DNA of 64,000 bases, from assembly GCF_003952225.1 (NCBI RefSeq), contig NZ_CP034437.1, forward strand, positions 1,031,001 to 1,095,000. The letters are read 5' to 3'. The stretch comes from Paenibacillus albus (lineage in GTDB: Bacteria; Bacillota; Bacilli; Paenibacillales; Paenibacillaceae). Positions 35,476 through 43,696 of the stretch are shown here, piece by piece. The notes under the pieces were generated by a model that was given only the letters and a program-made list of their open reading frames with translations, did no database searches and was not told the origin of the DNA. Every line of letters begins with the position of its first letter. Position 1 is the first letter of the stretch. The position numbers and the translations under genes are program-made.

Positions 35476-36177
35476 TTATATCAACATCGACTGACCTCTA
35501 TAATCAACGAACTGCCACTGGCTGTCCGTCTCGATGCGCCGCTCGATTAGCTCGAGGATACCGTGGGCACTGTCGCGCGGATCGGTTGGCGCTTGCTTGC
35601 CGCCCATGTCGGTGAACATCCATCCAGGATGGATGCTAAGTACGAGCACGCCGCGGCCTTTCAAGTAGCTGTGCAACTGCAGCGTGAACATGTTAAGCGC
35701 CGTTTTCGAAATCGCGTACGGGTAGTCGCCCGGGTAAGCGCCTGTCAGGCTGCCAGCTTCCGATGAAATGTTAATGAGCGCCGCATTCTCCTCCGTCAAC
35801 AACGGCAGGAAATGCTTCACCACCCGCATCGGCCCGTACACATTCACATCGAAGGACTCGATCACTTCATCCATATCGAGCTCTTCAATTTGCGTGTCGC
35901 GCGCCATCAGAATAGCGGCGTTATTGACGATGGCGCCAAGCGTCCGCCCTTCTTGCTTCAGGCGGTCCGCTAGAGCTGCGATGCTCGCTTCATCCGTAAC
36001 GTCCAACCGAGCAATCGCAATGCGCTCGCCATATTCTAAACAGAGCTCAGCCAGATTGCCCGGAGCCTCCAAATCTCGCACACAGGCGATAACGGAGTGC
36101 CCGCGCCTAAGCGCCTCTGCTGCCATCTCGTAGCCAAGCCCGCGGCTTGCGCCAGTAATAAGCACGTTCTTCGACAT
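35476..36177 (-). CDS. Short-chain dehydrogenase/reductase
   Basis: 233 residues, classical SDR. The cofactor motif TGASRGLG is at 8-15 and the NNAAI stabilising motif near 86. The catalytic set is Ser in NISSEAGS and the YxxxK of YAISK. Substrate unknown. AAGGAGG lies about 11 nt before the ATG. It follows the VOC gene after 15 nt in one operon. Confidence 0.87.
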   Translation of the reverse strand: MSKNVLITGASRGLGYEMAAEALRRGHSVIACVRDLEAPGNLAELCLEYGERIAIARLDVTDEASIAALADRLKQEGRTLGAIVNNAAILMARDTQIEELDMDEVIESFDVNVYGPMRVVKHFLPLLTEENAALINISSEAGSLTGAYPGDYPYAISKTALNMFTLQLHSYLKGRGVLVLSIHPGWMFTDMGGKQAPTDPRDSAHGILELIERRIETDSQWQFVDYRGQSMLI

Positions 36178-36192
36178 TGACGAGAAACCTCC

Positions 36193-36645
36193 TTATTTAT
36201 CGTTTTCGAGCAGTTCGACAAGCATCTTTAACTCAGGAATCGTGTTCATGTATGCATAACGTCCACCGGTATACTCGCCTTTTTGCTCCAGAGGGAAGCC
36301 CCGGCTCTCGAGCAGTGCGATCTTTTCCTTCATCCCTTCAATGACAAAAGCAATATGATGCGGCCCTTCTCCATGCTCATTCAAATAATTCCGCCAAGTG
36401 CTCGGATGCTCATCCGGTTCAATCAGCTCGAGCTGCAGAGAGCCCATGTTGAAGAACGCCAGCTTAGCCCGCGCTTCACTCGGTTCTCCGTTAAACTCAG
36501 TCTGCGCCTTATCTGCTGTGTCGGTGATTATTACCGGAGGCTTGTCGATGCCGAAAAAGTCGGCGTAAGCTTGGCTTACTTTTTCAATATCATGTACGAG
36601 AATGCCGATTTGCGTGATGATGTTGTTGCCAAGTAATCCTGCCAT
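36193..36645 (-). CDS. VOC/glyoxalase-fold protein
   Basis: 150 residues with two beta-alpha-beta-beta-beta modules: IITQIGILVHDIEKVSQAY and later GPHHIAFVIEGMKEKI. Possible metal ligands are the His in HHIAF and a late Glu (ELKMLVEL). Resembles methylmalonyl-CoA epimerase-like VOC proteins, but the substrate is not determined. The ATG at 36645 has AGAGG 12 nt upstream; other in-frame starts (36657, 36672) are not better supported. Operon with the SDR gene. Confidence 0.75.
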   Translation of the reverse strand: MAGLLGNNIITQIGILVHDIEKVSQAYADFFGIDKPPVIITDTADKAQTEFNGEPSEARAKLAFFNMGSLQLELIEPDEHPSTWRNYLNEHGEGPHHIAFVIEGMKEKIALLESRGFPLEQKGEYTGGRYAYMNTIPELKMLVELLENDK

Positions 36646-36821
36646 TAAGGAAACCATCCTCTCATAATCCAACTCATTGTTAGTAGATCAGGCCATCTCT
36701 TGCACTTATTCGGCATCAAGCCCGGTTCTCCTTGTGGACCAAATAAAGGAAAAAATACCAACTTCATTATGATATACTGGCGCTAATAAGTATTATGAGG
36801 CGAAAAGGATGGGATGAAGCG

Positions 36822-37654
36822 ATGCGGCTAGGCGGACAAGTATTTCTAGAGGAAAAAATCCGGAGAGCTGGGCGCTGGCGCATAAGCAAGCGGGCTTCCG
36901 AGCGGCAACATGTCCGGTTGACCGAGATGAGCAGCTGTCTGAGCTCGATCTCTACATAAAAGCAGCCCGTGAGTACGATATTGTCATCTCCGAAGTAGGG
37001 GCTTGGAGCAATCCGATCAGCCCGAACGAGCAGACTAGACGCGAGGCAATAGCTTATTGCCGCAGAAGGCTGGAGCTTGCCGAGCATATCGGAGCAGCTG
37101 TATGCGTCACGATTGCAGGTTCGCGCGGCGAGCAGTGGGATGGACCGCATCCGGACAATTTCAATAACGACACATTCGAACTGATCGTGGAGACTGTTCG
37201 TGGCATTATTGATGCCATAAAGCCGCAGCGGACCGTATTCGCGCTTGAGATGATGCCATGGGTTTTCCCTGATTCCGCCGATACCTACCTGGAGTTAATA
37301 AAGGCGATCGACCGCAAAGGGTTCGGCGTCCATTTTGATCCCGTGAACATCATCAGCAGCCCAAGGGCGTATTATCGGACAGGTGATCTGATCCGTGACT
37401 TTTTTAGTAAGCTTGGACCGCATATTCGTAACTGCCATGCCAAGGACATCCTGCTGCGCGGTAATCTGACTGTCCATCTCGACGAGGTTATTCCAGGCCA
37501 AGGGGTACTCGACTACAGAGCGTTCTTGACGGAGCTGCACAAGCTGCATCCCGATACACCGCTAATGATTGAGCATCTACGCACCAATGAGGAGTATCAG
37601 CAGGCGGCGGACTATATTCGCGGCGTTGCTGCGGAGCTGCGGATTCCGTTGTAA
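36822..37654 (+). pseudogene. Sugar phosphate isomerase/epimerase (TIM barrel), frameshifted
   Basis: The downstream part (ALEMMPWVFPDSADTYLEL, HFDPVNIISSPRAYYRTGD, NCHAKDILLRG, PGQGVLDYRAFL) is a typical xylose-isomerase-like TIM barrel of the sugar phosphate isomerase/epimerase family. The start is an ATG at 36822 (MRLGGQVFLEEK). One base is missing in the A6 run at 36853-36858; restoring a seventh A joins MRLGGQVFLEEK to NPESWALAHKQAGFRAAT in one 278-codon frame. As given, translation stops early and only a C-terminal 155-codon frame remains open. Either an assembly error or a recent inactivation. Confidence 0.8.
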
Positions 37655-37689
37655 TAGTTGCACAATGGAGTGGAGCGGGAAACGAACGG

Positions 37690-37874
37690 CTAACGAATCC
37701 CAGCATCCTTATTTGCGAGGAAATTGCCTTTTACTAGCGCTAACGAACCGCAGCGGTGTTATTCAGCATAAATTCGGTAATTTTAGCGCGAAAACGAGGG
37801 GATAACGTGTCCACGATTCGTTAGCGTTCAAGAACAGCTATTTCGCGGCGAATAAGCTAATCTGAGTTCGTTAG
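37690..37874. repeat. Dispersed repeat family A, locus 3 (complete, 185 bp)
   Basis: In the gene-free 37655-38072. Direct boxes lie at 37690-37713 and 37740-37763, inverted boxes at 37801-37824 and 37851-37874. Spacers are 26, 37 and 26 bp, identical to locus 2, although spacer sequences have diverged. It lies between the convergent 3' ends of the isomerase pseudogene and pbpG. Confidence 0.85.
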
Positions 37875-38008
37875 AAGTCTGCGGCGTCCGTGCCACACAA
37901 ATGAGCGGAGCAGCTACGCATAGACCTGTCATCGATAGGCACAACGACTATCGGCAACAGCTGCATATGCTTCGCCAGCCTCCCTCACGCACAAAACCAA
38001 AACCAAAA

Positions 38009-38060
38009 AAAGGCTCCTATACCCGGCAGCTTCAAAGCCTGCCGCAGTATAAGGGCCTTT
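38009..38060. terminator. Terminator of pbpG
   Basis: A long imperfect hairpin (AAAAGGCTCCTATAC... / ...GTATAAGGGCCTTT) with an A-rich lead that reads as TTTTTTTGG on the minus strand. Confidence 0.75.
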
Positions 38061-38072
38061 CTCATTACAGCG

Positions 38073-40187
38073 CTAGTTCGACCACCAGCGCTTGAGCGAT
38101 TTCCACCATGCGCGCGTCTGCTCCGACTTCGCGTCGGCGTTGCCGTCTGGCGACGCTGGCGAATCGCCGTGAACGCCGCAAACCTCGGTCGGCTGCGTGC
38201 CGCTGACGAACGTCTCGAGCCGGCGGTTCTGACACGTCTTGCCCGCGAGCTTGCCGCTGCCCGGGTCGATGTAGACGGAGACAACGCCGTCCGGCAGCGG
38301 GAAGATCTTCGGCGGAATCGCCGAAAGCGCCGCTTCCGTATAGGAGGCGAAGATCGGCGCTGCTCGCCGCGCTTCCGTCTGCGACAGCTTGCGGTCCTTG
38401 TCGTAGCCGACCCATACCGCTGTCGCAAGCTCTGGCGTGTAGCCGACGAGCCACGCATCGGTCGCGGTCGTGCCGGTCTTGCCCGCGACCGGCCGCTTAA
38501 TCATCGCCGATACGCGGCCCGCTGTGCCGCCGGTATCGAACACGCTCTCCATCAGGCTTGTCAGAACATATGCATGCGCCGCATCGACAACTGTATGCGA
38601 AGCGGGCTTCGCTTCATAGAGAACCTCGCCTTTGCTGTCCTCAATGCGCAGGATCGCCGTCGGCTCCATCCGAACGCCGCCGTTGGCGAGCGTGCTGAAG
38701 GCGGACGCCATCTCCATGGGGCTGACCGGGAACGTACCGAGGGCAAGCGACGGCACCGGCTTCATCGGGCTCTCGATGCCGAGCTTCCGCGCCATGTCGA
38801 TTACCTTGTCCGGCCCGACGGCCATAATCGAGTTCACCGCATAGATGTTGTCGGAGCTCGCAATAGCCTGGCGCATATCAATAAAGTCGCCGACATACTT
38901 GCTGTTGTAGTTGCTCGGCGAGTAGGTTTTGCGTCCTTCATCATAGGTGAAGATGGTCGGCGCACTCTTGAACTTCGATACCGGAGTCAGCACGCCTTGC
39001 TGCAGCGCGGTCAAATAGAGAATCGGCTTAAACGACGAGCCGGGCTGCCGCGTCTTGGCGAATACCCGATTATATTGATTCGTCTTGTAATTACGCCCGC
39101 CGACCATTGCCTTAATATAGCCGGTGCGCGGGTCAACTGAGACAAGCGCGGCCTGCTGCTGCGAATCCTCGGGAATACCGTTGGCAACAGCCTCCTCGGC
39201 GGCACGCTGCGCAGAAGGGTCCAGCGTCGTGAAGATCCGAACGCCGCCTTCGCTCAGCGTCCGTTCATCAATGCCGAGCTTGTCGACGGCGATGTAACGC
39301 ACGTAATCCCGGAAGTAAGGCGCAGATCCGCTCGCTTTGCTCGTGCCAAGCGGGATGAACTTCAGCAGCTCCGAGCCTGCAGCCTCCGCATCCGTCTGTT
39401 GTATAATACCCTGATCAGCCATGGTCTGAAGGATCGTGCGCTGGCGGTCCTTCGCATTCTTCATATCCATATAGGGCGAGTAATACTTTGGCCCTTTCGG
39501 GATGCCTGCAAGCATCGCACTCTCAGCCAAAGTCAGCTCGGAAGCGTGTTTGCCGTAGTACATCTCGGATGCAGCCTCAGCGCCGTAAGCGCCGTGACCG
39601 TAGTAGATTTCATTCAAGTACAGCGCTAGAATTTCATCCTTGGAGTAATGCATCTCCAGCTGAATGGTATACATCGCTTCCTTCAGCTTCCGGGACCAGG
39701 TCCGTTCATGGGACAAATACAAGTTCCGAGCAAGCTGCTGCGTCAACGTGCTTGCTCCTTGCTTCCGCGATAGATGCTCCACATTTACAAAGGCGGCACG
39801 CGCCATCCCTTTCAAATCGAAGCCGAGGTGATCGTAAAAGCGCTGATCCTCTATGGCTAGCGTAGCCTCGAGCAAATAAGGCGAAATCTCCTTCAAAGGA
39901 ACAGACTGCCGGTTCTCGCCGGCATGGAAAGTGTCGATGACATGGCCTTGCGTATCCAGCATCTGTGAGGTTTGGCTAATTGCCGAAGCAGGCAGCGCCT
40001 GCACACGCAAGTAATAAAGGAAGCAGAAAGCGGCTACGAACAGGAGCAGCAGTGCCCCGCCCGTATAGAGCAGCCATCGCTGCAGCCGCTTCAAGAACGG
40101 CATCCAGCGTTCTAATTGTATGGTGATCGGTATTCGAAGCTTTTTGCCGCTGCTTTTGCCGCCATGCCTGAACACGAATCGTTTCAT
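38073..40187 (-). CDS. pbpG: Class A penicillin-binding protein, PbpG-like
   Basis: 704 residues. A basic cytoplasmic N-terminus and one TM segment (about 38-62) lead to the GT51 glycosyltransferase, with EDQRFYDHLGFD, GASTLTQQLARN and NEIYYGHGAYGAEAAS. The transpeptidase has SxxK in PGSSFKP, SDN in ASSDNIYAV and KTGT in AGKTGTT. It polymerises and cross-links peptidoglycan outside the membrane. Position next to speE-speB and motifs such as GVVSVYIDPGSGKLAG support orthology with B. subtilis PbpG, a forespore PBP. The ATG at 40187 has TAGGAG upstream. It is divergent from speE. Confidence 0.85.
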   Translation of the reverse strand: MKRFVFRHGGKSSGKKLRIPITIQLERWMPFLKRLQRWLLYTGGALLLLFVAAFCFLYYLRVQALPASAISQTSQMLDTQGHVIDTFHAGENRQSVPLKEISPYLLEATLAIEDQRFYDHLGFDLKGMARAAFVNVEHLSRKQGASTLTQQLARNLYLSHERTWSRKLKEAMYTIQLEMHYSKDEILALYLNEIYYGHGAYGAEAASEMYYGKHASELTLAESAMLAGIPKGPKYYSPYMDMKNAKDRQRTILQTMADQGIIQQTDAEAAGSELLKFIPLGTSKASGSAPYFRDYVRYIAVDKLGIDERTLSEGGVRIFTTLDPSAQRAAEEAVANGIPEDSQQQAALVSVDPRTGYIKAMVGGRNYKTNQYNRVFAKTRQPGSSFKPILYLTALQQGVLTPVSKFKSAPTIFTYDEGRKTYSPSNYNSKYVGDFIDMRQAIASSDNIYAVNSIMAVGPDKVIDMARKLGIESPMKPVPSLALGTFPVSPMEMASAFSTLANGGVRMEPTAILRIEDSKGEVLYEAKPASHTVVDAAHAYVLTSLMESVFDTGGTAGRVSAMIKRPVAGKTGTTATDAWLVGYTPELATAVWVGYDKDRKLSQTEARRAAPIFASYTEAALSAIPPKIFPLPDGVVSVYIDPGSGKLAGKTCQNRRLETFVSGTQPTEVCGVHGDSPASPDGNADAKSEQTRAWWKSLKRWWSN

Positions 40188-40306
40188 CTGAGTAGCTCCT
40201 AACCTGTTAGTCCTTACACTAGTTTCTAGTAGTATGGAAAACATTGGGACACACTATTCAGATTGAGGTAGGGGATGTTAAATTTTTGTGCACCAGTGGC
40301 AAAAGG

Positions 40307-40334
40307 TTGCTTTTTCCTCTCGTTAACTTATAAT
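40307..40334 (+). promoter_or_regulatory. Sigma-A promoter of speE-speB
   Basis: TTGCTT (40307-40312) and a perfect TATAAT (40329-40334) are separated by 16 bp. Confidence 0.65.
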
Positions 40335-40400
40335 ACAGATTGAAACATTTGACCTTATGATCAATTGCACCATTACATACAAGAAAGCAGGGATTACACG

Positions 40401-41228
40401 ATGGAATTGTGGTACACCGAGAAGCAAACGCCAACGTACGGCATTACGATGAAAGTGAAAGAAACTTACGTTAGCGAACAAACGGAATTCCAACAGCTTG
40501 ATATGATCGAGACGGAAGAATTCGGTACGATGCTCGTGCTTGACGGCATGGTTATGACAACGGACAAGGACGAGTGGGTTTATCATGAAATGGTCGCTCA
40601 CCCGGTTCTGTACACGCACCCGAACCCGAAGAAAGTTCTCGTAGTCGGCGGCGGCGACGGCGGCGTTATCCGCGAGATTTTGAAACATCCAAGCGTAGAG
40701 AAAGCTGTCCTTGTTGATATCGACGGCAAAGTTATTGAGTACTCGAAGAAGTACCTTCCACAAATCGCTTGCGGCTTGGAAGATCCGCGCGTTGAAGTTC
40801 ATGTAAATGATGGCTTCATGCACATCCACGACCACAAGAATGAATATGACGTTGTTATGGTTGACTCCACTGAGCCGGTCGGCCCTGCGGTAAACCTGTT
40901 CACACGCGGCTTCTACCAAGGCATCTACGATGCGCTGAAGGAAGACGGCATCTTCGTTGCACAGACGGACAACCCTTGGTTTACGCCTGAACTGATCACG
41001 AACGTTAACCGTGACGTGAAGGAAGTATTCCCGATCGTGCGCGTATTCTGGGCGAACGTTCCGACGTACCCAAGCGGCCTGTGGACTTTCACAATGGGAA
41101 GCAAAAAGTATGATCCGCTCGAAGTAGACGAGTCCAGCATCCCTGAGATCGACACGAAATACTATTCCCCTCGTCTGCACAAAGCGGCTTTCGTTCTGCC
41201 GAAGTTTGTAGAAGATCTGATTAAGTAA
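40401..41228 (+). CDS. speE: Spermidine synthase
   Basis: 275 residues, aligning throughout with B. subtilis SpeE. It begins [19 protein letters not shown]. The decarboxylated-SAM site is [16 protein letters not shown], and the catalytic and polyamine region is [14 protein letters not shown]. It transfers aminopropyl from decarboxylated SAM to putrescine. The ATG at 40401 is used because the protein begins there in homologues; the Shine-Dalgarno is weak (CAGGGA). It is followed by speB after 19 nt. Confidence 0.95.
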   Translation: MELWYTEKQTPTYGITMKVKETYVSEQTEFQQLDMIETEEFGTMLVLDGMVMTTDKDEWVYHEMVAHPVLYTHPNPKKVLVVGGGDGGVIREILKHPSVEKAVLVDIDGKVIEYSKKYLPQIACGLEDPRVEVHVNDGFMHIHDHKNEYDVVMVDSTEPVGPAVNLFTRGFYQGIYDALKEDGIFVAQTDNPWFTPELITNVNRDVKEVFPIVRVFWANVPTYPSGLWTFTMGSKKYDPLEVDESSIPEIDTKYYSPRLHKAAFVLPKFVEDLIK

Positions 41229-41247
41229 GAGGAGACTACTGTGACCT

Positions 41248-42117
41248 ATGAAACTCGATCAAAAATATTCCGGCAACGTCTTTATCCTAAGCTCGGAAGA
41301 CTATAATACGTCCAAAGCTGTCATCTACGGCATGCCAATGGACTTTACCGTTTCGTTCCGCCCAGGCTCCCGTTTCGGCCCTCCGCGCATCCGCGAAGTG
41401 TCGATCGGTCTTGAAGAGTACAGCCCGTACCTCGACCGCAGCCTGGAAGACATCGAATATTTCGATGCAGGCGACCTGCTTCTGCCTTTCGGTAACGCGG
41501 CGCGTTCGCTCGATATTATCGGCGAATTCGTAGCAGGCGTGCTTGAAGACGGCAAAATGCCGGTTGGACTTGGCGGCGAGCACCTGTGCTCGTGGCCGAT
41601 TTTCCAAGAGGTGTACAAGAAGTACCCGGATGTGGCGATCATCCACTTCGACGCTCATGCCGACCTGCGCGAGAGCTACGAAGGCGAGCCGCTTTCGCAC
41701 TCAACGCCTCTTCGCAAAGCAGCTGGCCTCATCGGCGGCAAGAACATTTACCAATTCGGTATTCGTTCCGGCTCCCGTGAAGAGTGGCAGTTCGCTCGCG
41801 AGAATATCAATTTCCACCCGTTCGAAGTGCTCGAGCCTTTGAAAAAAGTGCTGCCTGAGCTTGCTGGTCGTCCCGTTTATCTGACGATCGACATCGACGT
41901 GCTTGATCCTTCCGCAGCACCTGGTACAGGTACGGCAGAAGCGGGCGGCATTACTTCGAAGGAGCTGATCGATGCCGTTCATGCTATCGCGAATGCGGGC
42001 ATCAACATCATCGGCTGCGACCTTGTAGAAGTAGCGCCAGCGTACGACCCAACGGAACAAACACAGATCGTCGCGGCGAAAGTCATCCGCGAAATGCTGC
42101 TAGGTTTCATTAAGTAA
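41248..42117 (+). CDS. speB: Agmatinase
   Basis: 289 residues, ureohydrolase family. Manganese ligands are in GGEHLCSWP, HFDAHADLR and TIDIDVLDP. It converts agmatine to putrescine and urea, supplying SpeE. It aligns end to end with B. subtilis SpeB. The Shine-Dalgarno GAGGAG is 13 nt from the ATG, a rather long spacing. The operon ends at a strong terminator. Confidence 0.95.
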   Translation: MKLDQKYSGNVFILSSEDYNTSKAVIYGMPMDFTVSFRPGSRFGPPRIREVSIGLEEYSPYLDRSLEDIEYFDAGDLLLPFGNAARSLDIIGEFVAGVLEDGKMPVGLGGEHLCSWPIFQEVYKKYPDVAIIHFDAHADLRESYEGEPLSHSTPLRKAAGLIGGKNIYQFGIRSGSREEWQFARENINFHPFEVLEPLKKVLPELAGRPVYLTIDIDVLDPSAAPGTGTAEAGGITSKELIDAVHAIANAGINIIGCDLVEVAPAYDPTEQTQIVAAKVIREMLLGFIK

Positions 42118-42123
42118 TAAACG

Positions 42124-42160
42124 AAGCTGAGAGTGGTGTTAGTCACTCTCAGCTTTTTTC
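42124..42160 (+). terminator. Terminator of speE-speB
   Basis: Perfect 12-bp arms AAGCTGAGAGTG / CACTCTCAGCTT followed by TTTTC. Confidence 0.9.
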
Positions 42161-42183
42161 TTTTCTCCTGAACGAGGAACGGA

Positions 42184-42306
42184 GCAGTTCGAATGATTCT
42201 GTAGAAGCGGAGCGTTCGCCTTTGTAGCCGGATAATAACATCTAAGTGTCTAATCAAAACGGAAATAATCCGGCTACAAGAAGGGATCGGAAGAACATTC
42301 GACTGA
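42184..42306. repeat. MITE-like imperfect inverted repeat
   Basis: In the gene-free 42118-42426. The inner arms TTGTAGCCGGATAAT (42222-42236) and ATAATCCGGCTACAA (42265-42279) are complementary at 13 of 15 positions. Further out AGTTCGAATGATTCT (42186-42200) pairs with AAGAACATTCGACT (42291-42304). The whole would fold as one long arm. No ORF is inside. Confidence 0.6.
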
Positions 42307-42426
42307 GGAGTGGTATTCGTTTAAGTTGTTTAGGCTGTTCTCTTTTATTGCGTTTTACGCTTTCTCTCTTTTGGTCATACTAGTTACTAGTGTTTGATCA
42401 TGGTTGATCATTAGGAGGGGTGACGA

Positions 42427-42678
42427 GTGAACATATTACCGATTCATGAACGGCTCGCCGAGCTATGGACGATTCGTATTCGCCGTCAGTTGACTGGTGA
42501 CGAGCAAGCTGATTTCGAGCATTGCCTTGCTGTCAACGCGATGCATATCAGGCAGCTGGCCAATCTGCATAACTTGTCGCTTGCCGCCTCCATGGCGCAA
42601 GACGTCGAATGGCAGCATGAAATTTGTCAGCGGCTGGAGAAGCTGAGCGGTCAGCCGCCGGGCTCGCCGCAGCCTTAA
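42427..42678 (+). CDS. Small hypothetical protein (83 aa)
   Basis: The GTG start has AGGAGGGG 6 nt upstream. The product is helical, with HERLAELWTIRIRRQLTGDEQADFE and HNLSLAASMAQDVEWQHEIC, and a proline-rich end. I recall similar small proteins only as Paenibacillus hypotheticals and assign no function. It precedes the DNA glycosylase gene by 74 nt in the same direction. Confidence 0.65.
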   Translation: MNILPIHERLAELWTIRIRRQLTGDEQADFEHCLAVNAMHIRQLANLHNLSLAASMAQDVEWQHEICQRLEKLSGQPPGSPQP

Positions 42679-42752
42679 GCTTGCTCGCTCGCTTGCATCG
42701 GATAGTCGAAGCAGGTTAAGCTCGGAGGAGAAGAAGGAGGCGGCACAGCACC

Positions 42753-43262
42753 ATGACGATGCGCGTTCACTCTTTTCCACCGATCGTAAACGTTGGGGCG
42801 ACAATCCTTATACTCGGCAGCATGCCCGGAGAAGCTTCAATCGCCATGAACCAGTACTATGGCAACCCGCGCAATCATATGTGGCGGGTGCTATATGGCT
42901 TGTTCGGACGCGAGCCGGACGAGGCTTATGAGGACAGGCTTGCTTTTGCAGCCTCACACGGTATTGCCATGTGGGATGTCATCGCATCATGCGAACGCGA
43001 GGGCAGCCTCGATGCCAACATTCGCGCCGAGGTGCCGAATGACTTGCCGGGTATTGTGACGGAGCACCCAAGCTTACGCTGCTTGGTGTTTAACGGAACG
43101 AAGTCGCATGATACGTTCAAGAAATATTTTCGCGATGAACCAGCCTTTGAAGGCAAGACGATGATGAAGCTGCCGTCAACAAGTCCAATTCCGACCAAGC
43201 AAATGCGTAATACAGCTGATCGGATTGAAGCATGGCGAGTCATTCTACCGTTTCTGAAATAG
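42753..43262 (+). CDS. Hypoxanthine/uracil-DNA glycosylase family protein
   Basis: 169 residues of the uracil-DNA glycosylase superfamily, closest to DNA-deoxyinosine (hypoxanthine) glycosylases. ILGSMPGEAS is the active-site loop, YYGNPRNHMWRVL follows, and the C-terminal LPSTSPIPTKQM is the leucine-loop region. It would remove deaminated bases from DNA. GGAGG lies 13 nt before the first ATG; the ATG two codons later is also possible. No other repair genes are adjacent. Confidence 0.85.
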   Translation: MTMRVHSFPPIVNVGATILILGSMPGEASIAMNQYYGNPRNHMWRVLYGLFGREPDEAYEDRLAFAASHGIAMWDVIASCEREGSLDANIRAEVPNDLPGIVTEHPSLRCLVFNGTKSHDTFKKYFRDEPAFEGKTMMKLPSTSPIPTKQMRNTADRIEAWRVILPFLK

Positions 43263-43314
43263 AAGCAAGGCGGAAGCTGGCGATCTGCAGTCGTTTCAAC
43301 TAAACAATTGCCGC

Positions 43315-43342
43315 TTGCAATTTCAGCGAGGTTGCATATAAT
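43315..43342 (+). promoter_or_regulatory. Promoter of the argS T-box leader
   Basis: TTGCAA (43315-43320) and a perfect TATAAT (43337-43342) with 16-bp spacing predict a transcript start near 43349. Confidence 0.6.
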
Positions 43343-43348
43343 AGGGGA

Positions 43349-43650
43349 AATAACAGCTATATGCGATGATCGGGACAGTACCTTGCAATTCGGTGCTAGC
43401 AGCGAGCCGGGACAGTGGAAGCCGGTGCAGCGACGTAAGGGAAGCGGACCCGGGAGTAGATGAACCGAAACGCATGGCTTGGCAGCAGATCTCTGCTTGA
43501 TCAAGCGCGTCCGTAGGCGCATCCGGTCACCCCGTTATCGTGCCTTGAGAGGCTTCTTTCCTCGCGTTGCTGCGGCATCCGAGAAGGAAGGCTAGAAGAG
43601 TGGTACCGCGGAATTCAACCTCCGTCTCTTTATTGAGACGGGGGTTTTTT
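43349..43650 (+). promoter_or_regulatory. T-box riboswitch of the first argS
   Basis: The leader starts with a stem I region (GATGATCGGGACAG, then AGCGAGCCGGGACAGTGGAA) and contains the near-invariant T-box AGAGTGGTACCGCGG (about 43594-43609). An intrinsic terminator follows, CCTCCGTCTC / GAGACGGGGG and T6 (43619-43650). Uncharged tRNA would stabilise the antiterminator and allow argS transcription. I did not identify the specifier codon; arginine is inferred from the downstream gene. Confidence 0.9.
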
Positions 43651-43696
43651 ATGTTCCTGGAATGTCTCGAACATCACAATTGGGGAGGAAATGATG

